Assembly: GCA_021234155.1 (NCBI GenBank) | Contig: JAJEKV010000028.1 | Location: forward strand, 8,880,134 to 8,944,133 | DNA: 64,000 bases | Direction of reading: 5' to 3' | From: Isoetes taiwanensis | Taxonomy: Eukaryota > Streptophyta > Lycopodiopsida > Isoetales > Isoetaceae | Part shown: positions 24,397 to 36,829 of the stretch, one piece after another | Layout: the number at the start of each line of letters is the position of its first letter | Position numbering within the stretch: position 1 is the first letter of the stretch | Notes under the pieces: generated by a model | Told to the model about the DNA's origin: nothing | What the model saw: only the letters and a program-made list of their open reading frames with translations | The model's database searches: none | Made by a program: the position numbers and the translations under genes

Positions 24397-27123
24397 AAGT
24401 GGTGACATGGCATGCCAAGAAAGCAAGGCCAAGTTTTGACTAGGCCAAAAATGAAAAGATGTCCATCTCTGGTCTTTTCATTGGGTGATGTTGGCAAATT
24501 TTGGATGACATGGCTAGATGGTGGTGACATGGACATGATGACTAGGACTTTATGCAAGAAATATGATGACCTTTGAAATTTTTGGTAGAGGAGTTTGGCA
24601 AGGAATAGAATAGAGGGATCTGAAGAACTTAAAGCGCTGACACACTTCCCCAACTCGAACCAGGCCAGGACTTTGCGCAATTTTCTCACTAGAGGGGAGA
24701 GGCCAGACCCCAGGAGATGGACCTCAGAAAGGTTGTCGAGGCAGCCTTTCCTATCAGCGCTCCTTTGGGAGGGCAAATGCCAATCCCCCTCCCCCCCCCT
24801 CCGGGAGCTCAATTTTCCTATCCGACCGTTGAATCCATCATTCAAGTAACCTGCTTCGAGCAGGCTCAAAAAAATCAAAGATCCATCCAAAAGAACTTAT
24901 CACACCACGAAGCGTTCTGCGGGTTGACCGCATAGAAAACCAAGTGTTTTGTCGTTCGGGCAGTACAAAGGCTCTGGAATGGAGATTCGACTTCGCCATG
25001 TCGTCCGGAATGGCGAAATTACCCCAGGGACCAAGTTACATGGTCATTTTGGCAACGAAAGAAACACGAACCCTCTACATAGTGGTATTCTGCAGCCACC
25101 TCCTAGGCCAATTGACTACGAATGTGTTGGACATGAGCTACCTTGGTGCTTCTTGGAGAAGGGGTGGTCTTCTGCCCACGAAACTTGCTCCCTGGGGTAA
25201 AGTCGACATTTTGAGTCCATTGGCAGAGTCAGTTCACAGTTCCGGAGTGGGAAAGTTGCCCGTCCATGGCCAGGGTTCTTTGGGAGAGGACCTTTGGGGC
25301 GAACTGCCTCCGAAAGGTTTTGAAGGTCCATCTTATGGCGTCAACACCCTCCCTCTACGTGATGACATTGTGCAAGATTTTGGTCGAATCTGACTAGGAT
25401 ATAGCCTCCGAAACGTAAACTATGTGTGTTGCTAGGTTATTGAAGGGTTTACATTATGGGGGTCGAGTTTTAGTCAGTTGCACTTGGGTCATGGTTGAGA
25501 AGCTGCAATTGAGAACATGAAGCAATAGGAACTGATGGAATGGGGTTTGGAGTTATCCTCCTCCCAGTGTTGCAATTAGAAGCCAAAGCCTTTTCTTTGT
25601 AGCAAAATTGTTTGGGATCATTTGGGATGGCCAATAGATCCAAACTCTGTTATTCGATTGCCATGGCTCGCATGTGTGTTTAGCAAAAGCACCTAGCTAT
25701 CAGAAAGCGACCGCGTTTTGGCCTCCGGCGTAAACCCTGTGTGTTGCTAGGTTATTGTAGGGTTTACGTTTCGGAGGCCAAAATATGATCGTTTTCTCGG
25801 ATAGCTAGGTGCACCTTTGCTAAACACACATGCAGAGCCATGGCAACTGAAATAACAGAGTTTGGATCTATTGGCCATCCCGAATGATTCCAAACAATTT
25901 TGCAACTGCAAAAGGTGCTCTTGACTTCTAATTACCACACTGGGAGGAAGATAAATCCAAATCCCATTCCCTCAGCTCCTATTGCTTCACATTTTCAACT
26001 GCAGCTTCTTGACCATGTCCCAAGTGCAACCGACTAAAACTCGACCTCCATAACGCAAACCTTTCAATAACCTAGCAACACACAGGGTTTACATTTTGGA
26101 GGCCGTATCCTAGTCAGATTCGACCAGGATCTTGCACAATGTCATCACGTAGAGGGAGGGTGTTGATGCCAGAAGACGGACCCTTAAAACCTTCCGGAAG
26201 CAGTTCGCCCCAAAGGTCCTCTCGAAGGTCTGTCCCGGCCACCTGACGGCAACTCTCCCACTCCAAAACTGTGAACTGACTTTGCCAATGGACTCAAAAT
26301 GTCGACTTTACCCTGGGGACCAAGTTTCGTGGGCAGAAGACCACCCCTTCTCCAAAAAGCACCAAAGTAGCTCATGTCCAACACGTTCGTAGTCAATTGG
26401 CCTAGGAGGTGGCTGCGGAATACCGCTATGTAGAGGGTTCGTGTTTCTTTCGTTGCAAAAAATGACCATGCAACTTGGTCCCTGGGGTAATTTCGCCATT
26501 CCGGACGACATGGCGAAGTCGAATCTCCATTCCAGAGCCTTTGTACTGCCCGAACGACAAAACACTTGGTTTTCTACGCGGTCAACTCGCAGAACGCTTT
26601 GTGGTTTGATAAGTTCTCCTGGACAGATCTTGGATTCTTTTGAGCCTGCTCGAAGTAGGTTACTTGAATGATGGATTCAACGGTCGGATAGGAAAATTGA
26701 GCTCCCGGAGGGGGGGATGGGGGGGGGAGGGGAATTGGCATTTTCCCTCCCAGAGGAGCGCTGATAGGAAAGGCTGCCTCGACAACCTTTCTGAGGTCCA
26801 TCTCCAGGGGTCTGGCCTCTCCCCTCTGGTGAGAAAGCTGCGCAAAGTCCTGGCCTGGTTCGAGTTGGGGAAGTGTGTCAGCGCATTAAGTTCTTCAGAT
26901 CCCTCTATTCTATTCCTTGCCAAACTCCTCTACCAAAAATTTCAAAGGTTATCATATTTCTTGCATAAAGTCCTAGTCATCATGTCCATGTCACCATCAT
27001 CTAGCCATGTCACCTAAAATTTGCCAACATCACCCAATGGAAAGACCAAAGATGGACATCTTGGAGCCTTTTTGGCCTAGTCAAAACTTGACCTTGCTTA
27101 CTTGGCATGCCATGTCACCACTT
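24397..27123. repeat. 2.7 kb long inverted repeat within the minisatellite
   Basis: The left arm (24397-25738) and right arm (25761-27123) are reverse complements over about 1.35 kb with scattered differences. They meet around a 22 bp loop flanked by CGTAAACCC and GGGTTTACG. The outer ends are AAGTGGTGACATGGCATGCC and its complement, exactly at the two minisatellite borders. ORFs of up to 204 codons occur in mirrored pairs (for example 24944-25393 against 26184-26565) without recognisable domains. The structure resembles a foldback transposon or an inverted duplication. Confidence 0.85.
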
Positions 27124-30100
27124 GGGGTGCCTAGGTGGCATGCTTGAGCCTAGGTGGCATGCCTGAGCCACCTTGGCATGTTTAAGCCTGGGTGGCATGT
27201 TGGAGCCTGCGTGGCATGCTTGAGCCACCTTGGCATGTTGGAGCCCACGTGGCATATTTGAGCCACCTTGGCAAGTTGGAGCATAGGTGGCATGTTAGAG
27301 CCCGCGTGGCATGTTTCAGCATGTTGGAGCCTAGTTGGCATGTTGGAGCCACCTTGGCATTTTTGAGCCTAGGTGGCATGTTTGAGCCACCTTGGCATGT
27401 TGGAGCCCACGTGGCATTATGGAGTCCACGTGGCATGTTTGAGCCTAGGTGGCATGTTGGAGCCTAGGTGGCATGTGGGAGCCACCTTGGCATGTTTGAC
27501 CCTAGGTGGCATGTTTGAGCCACCTTGTCATGTTGGAGCCCACGTGGCATTATGGAGTCCACGTGGCATGTTTGAGCCTAGGTGGCATGTTGGAGCCTAG
27601 GTGGCATGTGGGAGCCACCTTGGCATGTTTGACCCTAGGTGGCATGTTTGAGCCACCTTCATGTTGGAGCCCACATGGCATGTTGGAGCCTATGTGGCAT
27701 GTTGGAGCCCACGTGGCATGTTTGAGCCACCTTGGCATGTTTGAGCACGTTGGAGCCTAGGTGGCATGTTTGAGCCACCTTGGCATGTTGGAGCCACCTT
27801 GGCATGTTGGAGCCTAGGTGGCATGTTGGAGACCACGTGGCATGTTTGAGCCCACCTTGGCATGTTTGAGCCTAGGTGGCATGTTGGAGCCTAGGTGGCA
27901 TGTTGGAGCCACCTTGGCATGTTTGAGCCTAGGTGGCATGTTTGAGCCACCTAGGAATGTTGGAGCCTAGGTGGCATGTTGGAGCCCACGTGGCATATTT
28001 GAGCCACCTTGGCAAGTTGGAGCATACGTGGCATGTTGGAGCCCGCGTGGCATGTTTGAGCATGTTGGAGCCTAGGTGGCATGTTTGAGCCATTTTGTCA
28101 TGTTGGAGCCTAGGTGGCATGTTTGAGCCACCTTGGCATGTTTGAGCCTAGGTGGCACGTTGGAGCCACCTTGGCATGTTTGAGCCTAGGTGGCATGTTT
28201 GAGCCACCTTGGCATGTTGGAGCCCACATGGCATGTTGGAGCCTATGTGGCATGTTGGAGCCCACGTGGCATGTTTGAGCCACCTTGGCATGTTTGAGCA
28301 CGTTGGAGCCTAGGTGGCATGTTTGAGCCACCTTGGCATGTTGGAGCCTAGGTGGCATGTTGGAGACCACGTGGCATGTTTGAGCCACCTTGGCATGTTA
28401 GAGCCTAGGTGGCATGTTGGAGCCTGCGAGGCATGCTTGAGCCACCTTGGCATGTTGGAGCATAGGTGGCATGTTGGAGCCCGCGTGGCATGTTTGAGCA
28501 CGTTGGAGCCCTAGGTGGCATGTTTGAGCCATTTTGTCATGTTGGAGCCTAGGTGGAGCCCACGTGGCATGTTTGAGCCACCTTGGCATGTTGGAGCCTA
28601 GGTGGCATGTTGAAGCCCATGTGGCATGTTTGAGCCACCTTGTCATGTTGGAGCCTAGGTGGCATGTTTGAGCCACCTTGGCATGTTGGAGCCCACGTGG
28701 CATGTTTGAGCCACCTTGGCATGTTTGAGCCTAGGTGGCATGTTAGGGCCACGGTGGCATGTTGGAGCCTAGGTGGCATGTTTGAGCCAACTTGGCATAT
28801 TTAAGCCGAGGTGGCATGTTGTGAGCCACCTTGGCATGTTGGAGCCTAGGTGGCATGGTGGAGCCCACGTGGCATGTTTGAGCCACCTTGGCATGTTGGA
28901 GCCTAGGTGGCATGTTGGAGCCTAGGTGGCATGTTTGAGCCCACCTTGGCATGTTTGAGCCACCTGGCATGTTTGAGCCTAGGTGGCATGTTGGAGCCTA
29001 GATGGCATGTTCGAGCCTAGGTGGCATGTTGGAGCCACCTTGGCATGTTGGAGCCTAAGTGAGCCTGCATGGCATGTTTTAGCCTATGTGGCATGTTTGA
29101 GCCACCTAGGAATGTTGGAGCCTAGGTGGCATGTTGGAGCCCACGTGGCATATTTGAGCCACCTTGGCAAGTTGAAGCATAGATGGCATGTTGGAGCCTG
29201 CGTGGCATGTTTGAGCATGTTGGATCCTAGGTGGCATGTTTGAGCCATTTTGTCATAGGTGGCATGTTGGAGCCACCTTGGCATGTTTGAGCCTAGGTGG
29301 CATGTAAGAGCCACCTTGGCATGTTGGAGCCCGCGTGGCATGTTTGAGCCACCTTGGCATGTTGGAGCCTAGGTGGCATGTTGAAGCCCATGTGGCATGT
29401 TTGAGCCACCTTGTCATGTTGGAGCCTAGGTGGCATGTTTGAGCCACCTTGGCATGTTGGAGCCTAGGTGGCATGTTGGAGCCAACGTGGCATGTTTGAG
29501 CCTAGGTGGCATGTTAGAGCCACGGTGGCATGTTGGAGCCTAGGTGGCATGTTTGAGCCAACTTGGCATATTTAAGCCTAGGTGGCATGTTTTGAGCCAC
29601 CTTGGCATGTTGGAGCCTAGGTGGCATGGTGGAGCCCACGTGGCATGTTTGAGCCACCTTGGCATGTTGGAGCCTAGGTGGCATGTTTGAGCCCACCTTG
29701 GCATGTTTGAGCCACCTGGCATGTTTGAGCCTAGGTGGCATGTTGGAGCCTAGGTGGCATGTTTGAGCCACCTTGGCAAGTTTGAGCCTAGGTGGCATGT
29801 TGGAGCCACCTTGGCATGTTGGAGCCTAAGTGGGCCTGCATGGCATGTTTGAGCCTATGTGGCATGTTTGAGCCACCTAGGAATGTTGGAGCCTAGGTGG
29901 CATGTTGGAGCCCACGTGGCATATTTGAGCCACCTTGGCAAGTTGGAGCATAGGTGGCATGCTGGAGCCTGCGTGGCACGTTTGAGCACGTTGGAGCCTA
30001 GGTGGCATGTTTGAGCCATTTTGCATGTTGGAGCCACCTTGGAATGTTTGAGCCTATGTGGCATGTTAGAGCCACCTTGGCATGTTGGAGCCCACGTGGC

Positions 30101-30598
30101 ATGTTGGAGCCCACGTGGCATGTTTGAGCCACCTTGGCATGTTGGAGCCTAGGTGGCATGTTGAAGCCCATGTGGCATGTTTGAGCCACCTTGTCATGTT
30201 GGAGCCTAGGTGGCATGTTTGAGCCACCTTGGCATGTTGGAGCCTAGGTGGCATGTTGGAGCCCACGTGGCATGTTTGAGCCACTTTGGCATGTTTGAGC
30301 CTAGGTGGCATGTTAGAGCTACGATGGCATCTTTGGAGCCTAGGTGGCATGTTTGAGCCAACTTGGCATATTTAAGCCTAGGTGACATGTTGTGAGCCAC
30401 CTTGGCATGTTGGAGCCTAGGTGGCATGGTGGAGCCCACGTGGTATGTTTGCGCCATGTTGGCATATTGGAGCCTGCATGGCATGTTAGAGCCCGCGTGG
30501 CATGTTGGAGCCACCTTTGTGGCATGTTTGAGCCACCTTGTGTATGTTTGAGCCACCTTGGTGGCATGTTTGAGCCACCTTGGCATGTTTGAGCTGAT
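27124..30598. repeat. 19 bp minisatellite array, right block
   Basis: This is the same 19 bp family and orientation as 22845-24396, about 3.5 kb long. Higher-order copies are visible: sequence around 28680-28990 recurs near 29460-29760 and again, in part, near 30270-30430. Many units contain CACGTGGC. The ORFs inside are repeat artefacts. Confidence 0.95.
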
Positions 30599-30653
30599 TG
30601 GGACCTGAGATCATGTGCATATGCTAAAAAAATGGATTTGAGGCATAAAAAAG

Positions 30654-30785
<132 letters not shown>

Positions 30786-31019
30786 GGGATCGGGGATCGA
30801 TAGACTTGTTGGTTCCCATGGATGTTAAAGTTAAATTCAGTTCAATTCAATTTTGAGATCTTCATATTCTATAAGCATGAGGGGTAAAGGGACAATAGAT
30901 GAGATATTGTATTTTTGCACCGGTCCTGCACCCCCTCAAGGAATACAAATCAAATTCTTGATGGTTTTGTTATGCAAAAATAGGTGTTAAGTAATTGAAG
31001 TAGTTGAAGTAACTTGTCT

Positions 31020-31565
31020 TACATGGAATACTAGTATAAGGACATGTGATCGTGCACGTGCATCACATGTAGCAAATCAAGTACTCTGTCCTACCACTAT
31101 AAAGACCCGTGATATGGAAGGATAGGACGTGTAGAGAATCAAGTAATCTTTCCTACTTCTATAAAGACATGTGACAATAGAAGTATTACACATGTCGTAA
31201 TTCATGTATTCTTTCCTACAATGCCTTAGCAAATAAAGTACTATGTCCTACTACTATAAAGACATGTGACATGGAAGCATATGACATGTAGAGAATCAAG
31301 TATTCTTTCCTACTTCTATAAAGACATGTGACAATAGAAGTATTACACATGTCGTAATTCGTGTATTCTTTCCCACAATGCCTTAGCAAATAAAGTACTC
31401 TGTCCTACTACTATAAAGACATGTGAATGGAAGTATAGGACATGTAGAGAATCAAATATTCTTTCCTACATCTATAAAGACATGTGACAATAGAATTATT
31501 AGACATGTAGAAATTCAAGTATTCTTTCCTACAGTGGATTGTATTATAAAATGACATGTCACAAT
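31020..31565. repeat. right subterminal ~157 bp tandem repeats of the TIR element
   Basis: GTAGAGAATCAA recurs at 31131, 31288 and 31444, a period of 156-157 bp. Each period contains three related subunits with TATAAAGACATGTGA, ATTCTTTCCTAC and ACATGT words. These are candidate transposase-binding arrays. Confidence 0.75.
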
Positions 31566-31739
31566 AGAAGAAACTACAAAACAACAGTGGATGTTTTAGT
31601 CCACTAAAAAAAGAACACCATTATCGAACAAAACCATACCTCCACAAATCCACATGTAGGATTCTTTGAAAACAGGACATGTAGACCTACCAAAACTGAT
31701 GTTTTCAACAGTGGACCAAAAACCGGGGTGAGTGTGTAA

Positions 31740-33215
31740 GGATGTATGTGCCACATTTTTCTCATACAGTTCATCCCATCACAAACTTGACCAAGGGAAA
31801 GAAGTTCTCGAAAAAGGAAAGCAAATTCATACCTGTAGAGTGGACAGAAGCATGCCAAGCTTCTTTTGAAGCAATCATTGAGGCCATTTGCAAATCAACC
31901 TTGCTCAAGCCACCAAACATGTCTGAGCCTTTCCAAGCCTACTTTGATGCAGGGGGATGACATTGTAACTTTCTCCAGCAAAATATGGTCTGACACTGAA
32001 ATGAGGTATGCTAGGCTTGAGAAAAGTGCAGCAGCTTTAATGTATTTGTTTGATAAACAGGGACATCTGATCCAAAGTAGCAAGACTCAAGTGTACATGA
32101 AGCAGAATCCACTGCCCTTGCTATTTGCAAAGAAGCCACAAAAAGCCAAGCTATGTAGATGGGCCTGCAGAGTGCAAGATTATGACATGGACATTCAGGT
32201 AACTCACAAATCTAAAGATCCTAGCAGTTATCTCACTGATGTTTTGTTTAAGCATGAAGACTTGGAGGATCTAGATGATGCTCATATGGAGTCTACAATT
32301 AATTTACTTGAGGAGGAAGACTGGCAGCAGGCAATTAGGGAGTACCTTGAAAGAGGAGAGCTGCCAAAGAATCAGAGCCCTAGCCAAAACAGGAGATTCA
32401 AGGATAAGGTAAAGAAATTCAGGCTAATTGGTGATGTTTTATGCAGAGTAAACGAAGAAGGTGTCTTGCTAAGGTGTGTGGACAAGTTTGAGGCAGAACT
32501 GGTCTTAAAAGCTTGTCATGAAGGTGTATGTGGAGGTCACTTTGCTGCAGATACAATTGCCAAAAAGATACTTAGGTCAGGTTACTATTGGCCATCAATC
32601 TTCAAGGACTGCTTTGAAAACATTAGGAGTTGCCACAAATGCCAGATATTTGGGAAGAGAATCCTCCAACCTGCTCCACTGATAGCCATAATATCTCCAG
32701 GACCCTTTCAAGTCTGGGGATTTGATTTTATAGGGCCCATAGATCCCCCTTCTTCTGCTCAACATGAGTTTATACTGGTGGCTACAGATTATTTCACAAA
32801 ATGGGCAGAAGCAGTGCCATTGAGACAAGCAAATGCCATGACTACAGCCAGATTCCTTCATGATAACATCTGTGCTAGATTTGGCATTCCCTTGAAGCTA
32901 ATATCAGATAGAGGTTCACAATTTGTCAATGAAGTGATCGAGCAGCTACTCTGCACCCTCAAGATCAAGCACACAAAGAGTTCAGCATATTATCCCCAAG
33001 GAAATGGTCAGGCAGAGTCAACAAACAAGGTACTTAAGTCAATTCTGCAAAAAACAGTGAGCATATCCAAGAAAGACTGGCATTTAAGATTAACTGATGC
33101 ATTGTGGGCCTACAGAACCACTATAAAGCATGCTACTAAGCATACCCCATTTGGTTTGGTTTATGGTATTGAGGCTGTCTTACCTGTAGAATTAGAACTG
33201 CCTTCCTTAAGAATG
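31740..33215 (+). pseudogene. pol: gypsy degenerate RNase H and integrase
   Basis: The frame resumes from RT with RMYVPHFS and shifts near 31955. The Ty3-type RNase H that follows is eroded. The stretch after FDAGG is shortened, Lys stands where the TDH-type Asp is expected (VYMKQNPLPLLF), and no final catalytic DxLSR is seen. The integrase is well kept. It has a zinc-binding HHCC region (HEGVCGGH then CHKCQ) and a DD35E triad at Asp 32724 (GFDFIG), Asp 32907 (SDRGSQF) and Glu 33015 (NGQAEST). Integrase inserts the cDNA into the chromosome. The frame is ended by the MITE at 33216. Confidence 0.92.
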
Positions 33216-33466
33216 GGGCAAAAGTATGCTGGTGGGTATCAAAAAAACGCGGCCCCAGCACTTAGATCAGCACCCTGGATGTACTATTCTATCATAGTAT
33301 TCCACTTGTCATTCATTGGAGCTGTTACATATTTCTATTGATTACCTAATTACCATGTGCTAGTACCAGTAACACCCTAAACAAGCTGCCATATGGGGTG
33401 CTATATGAGTGCTGTCAGCATGCGTCCGGACGCATGCTTTTGATACCCACCAGCATACTTTTGCCC
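33216..33466. mobile_element. 251 bp MITE in the gypsy integrase tail
   Basis: Perfect 29 bp terminal inverted repeats begin GGGCAAAAGTATGC and end GGGTATCAAAA. They are flanked by AATG on both sides (33212-33215 and 33467-33470). Removing the element and one AATG restores the gypsy frame at RMAHV. Next to the right TIR is a perfect 20 bp palindrome (33418-33437, GCATGCGTCCGGACGCATGC). A 4 bp duplication does not settle the superfamily. Confidence 0.88.
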
Positions 33467-33852
33467 AATGGCACATGTTATTAACCTCAAGATGGAAGAT
33501 GCCTTGCAAGACAGGTTTATTAGGTTGATGCAACTTGAGGAGCACAGGTATGATGCTGAAAATGCAATCTTGCTGAAAAAGGCTAAGGATGTGGCAGCAT
33601 TCAAAGCTGCTCACAGGTTACAAGGCACTATGAAGATAGGAGAACTCGTGCTGAAATGGAACAAGGCCAGAGAGAAAGTAGCAGGGAAGTTTGAAAATTT
33701 GTGAGAAGGACCCTATGAAATCATTGGTGAGGCTGGCAAGGAGTCTTATTGGCTCAAGGATCTCACAGATGGCCAGGGGCTGCCAAATCCTTTCAATATC
33801 CTTCACTTAAAGAGGTACTGGCAACAGCATGTTGCCTTGAACCTATTTGAAT
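33467..33852 (+). pseudogene. pol: gypsy pol C-terminal tail after integrase
   Basis: The frame from 33468 gives a helical stretch and GELVLKWNKAREKV...GKFENL, the typical SH3-like tail region after plant gypsy integrases. A TGA at 33702 takes the place of an expected Trp codon, and the frame then continues through EGPYEII and NILHLKRYW to a stop at 33852. Confidence 0.85.
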
Positions 33853-34381
33853 AGTCCTGCTTGCAGAAGAACAAAATGATTGTAGGTTAGAATAGATTTG
33901 ACTAGGCCTAGATTTACTTTGTTATGCAAACAGAACTTTCCTTACTTCCTAATCATATTTACTTCTCAGCAAAAGCAGCAGAAGGAGCTCCAAACATGCT
34001 TAAACCAATAGCAGGTCACACACATTGTCATGCAGGTCCACCCTTCAGAACACTCACAAGCACATAATCTGCTCAAAGTTGGCCAAAATCCATTACAAAC
34101 CCTCACCCCATCTCCACCTCATTCATAACCAGGTCAAAAAACTGCCACCATACCTCCACATGGCAGTCAAAATGCTAACAGATTTATTATTCTGTCATGC
34201 AGGTTCATCATTTGATTCATTCATATTCATCTAAACACTCAAGCAGCCTACTTCCACTATCCTTGCTTCCCCCATGCACACAAGCCTTCTCCCTGAGTGC
34301 TGCCAACCATTCCACCACATTGGCAAGCTCATGTGAAGAACACCATATCCATTCCACACTCCCTCTGTTTGTTTAGCATGA
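33853..34381. other. untranslated region between pol and the 3' LTR
   Basis: A long 3' leader is normal for plant gypsy elements. No clear polypurine tract lies directly before the LTR at 34382. A purine run (AGCAGCAGAAGGAG, about 33972) lies ~400 bp upstream, so the true LTR could start earlier and the 5' copy be truncated. Confidence 0.4.
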
Positions 34382-36521
34382 TGCTACCACCTTGTGGCAG
34401 CATGTAAGAGCAACTTCACAAGAAAACACAAGAAGATCGAGAGGAAGACCCCTAAAGAAGTATGTTAACTTGCCAACTTTTGAGATTTTGACACTACTTT
34501 AGAGTTATTGGCTAAAGAAGGCATTGCTCACCTCCACATACATCCCTCATGCTCATTCCTCATTCCATTCATCTCATTTCCATGGCTCAAAGTTTTTTCC
34601 CTAGGGCAAAATCTCACACATTCCACACATGTGCACCTTATACATCACATACACATCATGATCCATCACCACGCACTTGATAAGTCATTAGAAGCACACT
34701 CTCTCTCTAGGAAAAGAAAAAAGAAAGAGGAGAGAAGCTTCACTAGTCCATTACATGATCAATTCAAGACCAAAGTATGAGTTAAGGATCAAATCCTAAA
34801 GATCCAAAGTTGATTAGGTCAAAAAACATCTATTGCCACCTCACCTTCAAAGGTCATGCACACATCATCCACATCATCACCAACTCACCCAACACGTGTC
34901 ACTCACACCTTGTCACACTTCATCAAGATTTTACCTAGGGAAAATTTCTTTGACATCTTGCCTTCCACCTCACCATGCCACATCATCAGCATTTGCCTAG
35001 TCATCTCACATGTGCCACATCCCCTTATACACCATGAAAAAAGGCCCAAAATTGAAGTTGCTTATTTTCAAAATTTGTTTTTTCTATGTGAAAGCCCATA
35101 AAAAAACATGCAAGATGGTGGTCAAAGATTCCTATTTTGACCACATCTAGCCCTAGTTTTGGGGTTTATTGGGATGCGCGCCACACCCTAGTTACACCAA
35201 TATTTTGGCTCAAAATACCCTCCAAAAACCATGTCATAACCCGACCAACCGCATTTAGCCACCTGGATTCGAACCTATTTTTCACCAAATGCCTGTGGGA
35301 TATATCCGTTGCCATCAAGATCTGAAGAATTAGCCCCACTAACTGGCCAAATCATGATTAAACCTGCCGGATTTAGCCCTTTAATGCCAAGAATCTCGCC
35401 AAAAGTTGTTAAAAACTCATTTAATAGTGTCAGACAATGGCAAGGCCACGATGAAGGGGATCATTCGAAAGGGGGACTCCACTTCAAAGAAGACATCATT
35501 AGCATTACACCTCAACCGATTGACTTGCAGATCAAGAACTCATTTACGGGCAGAGGAGGTAAAAACCGAACTGTATCATCAAGAACTGACCGGAAATTGC
35601 CGGATTTAAGAGGTCATTGAAGTTTCAAAGTTTTTTCGAGCACCCCAGCGCGTTGAGCGATCTAATCCAGCATATTTGTGTTGGGAATGACCTCTGTTTG
35701 CACTGCATTGCCTCCTTGTGTCAAACTTCTTGAAGGTTTGATGCAATAAAGTTCTTTATTATCTTTTGAAGACATGGATTACCTTTGTTTCCTTCTTTCT
35801 GCGAATTTCTCCATCATGAATTGTTGGGAAATTCCCTCATTGTAATTTCTTGAAAGCTCCTTTGAATGAAAATTTGAAGTTGGTGAAGATCTTGTTTGCA
35901 AATCCTGAAGATCCAATCTTACTGCAGTTCAACTTAGGCTGTAGCAGCGCCTCTATCCCCACAAGTGACACAATGGTGGTTTGTATGAGTATTTCCTTAG
36001 TTTAAACTTTGGCCAGAGGTGTTTGTTCAATACTGTATTGTTAGGTCAGTCATAAGATTCTCAAAAAATCTAAAAAGGTCTATTCAAATTGCATTCTTTG
36101 CCAGTTGTTGATCATCAGGAACCCCTCCCTTGCTCCACATAGGCTGCACCCATTACTCAAAGCTGAATAATCCTGTTAAATCACGACTCCAAACATTTTC
36201 TTTAACTCTGTTACAGACTGTCACAAAGAAACCCATAAAAATTGCATTTGTATATACTACTGCATGTTCCTTGCTGTTTCCACCTGATGCACATGTCTTC
36301 TAGGCTAGGATAAGGGTCTTAGAGAAAGAAACTCAAAAAATATCCTCGTGAATCCTCATTTGCAAATTCTTGCTCTCTGCCAGGGTCATTGACCAAAAAT
36401 TGACCCAGTCAGGAAGCTGTTTCTCACATAGCTCTGGTCAACTTCTTGCCCCTGACTTTTGTAGGCTTCTTGAGGATTCCCCTGGGCGTCCAGTGCAAGT
36501 GTTCCCAACATAAAGCAAGCA
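34382..36521 (+). repeat. 3' LTR of the Ty3/gypsy element
   Basis: Direct repeat of 4435-6766, starting TGCTACCACC and ending AAAGCAAGCA. It lacks the ~173 bp present at 4497-4669. It differs from its partner by a few per cent of positions at most. Confidence 0.9.
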
Positions 36522-36539
36522 TCATCCTTGTACTTTTAT

Positions 36540-36790
36540 TAGCCATATGCATGACTAGTGGCATGATTAGGGGCATGGTCTAGTGGCAGGACTTAATCAT
36601 ATTCTATTCTATTCTATTCTTAAACTGCCATATTTGAGGTCACGGGTTCAAGTATGTTCAACATCAGTCTAGTAATGGAGACCTTAAAATCCATTGCCCC
36701 GAGGTCATGGGTTCAAGCATAACCAATTGGTCCTGTAGTGGAGACCTTGAACCTGCCATATGTACTAGATAATCACATGCAAATCAGCTC
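36540..36790 (+). mobile_element. SINE-like piece with (ATTCT)n tail and tandem B-box-like units
   Basis: GGGGCATGGTCTAGTGGCAGG resembles a tRNA-derived A-box region and is followed at once by ATCATATTCTATTCT repeats (to 36620). Two ~70 bp units follow, each with a GGGTTCAAG B-box-like core (near 36646 and 36709). A real SINE should have A and B boxes before the tail, so this may be a rearranged or composite copy. Confidence 0.35.
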
Positions 36791-36829
36791 CTAGCATGAG
36801 TTCCTATAGAGATTTTAAAGAAAAAGGAG

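Noticed and set aside
24276-27017. ORFs up to 204 codons in the long inverted repeat
   Set aside because: They occur as mirrored pairs in both arms, have no recognisable domain and run into satellite sequence.
22946-30592. Many ORFs of 60-126 codons rich in Cys, His, Trp and Pro, looking like repeat proteins
   Set aside because: They are translations of the 19 bp minisatellite. Similar frames occur on both strands and shift every few units.
22845-30598. Regular repeats considered as a CRISPR array
   Set aside because: Units are contiguous 19 bp repeats without unique spacers, in a eukaryotic transposon context, and there are no cas genes.
36540-36790. Functional tRNA gene
   Set aside because: A-box-like and B-box-like words are present, but the (ATTCT)n tract lies between them and no cloverleaf can be drawn.
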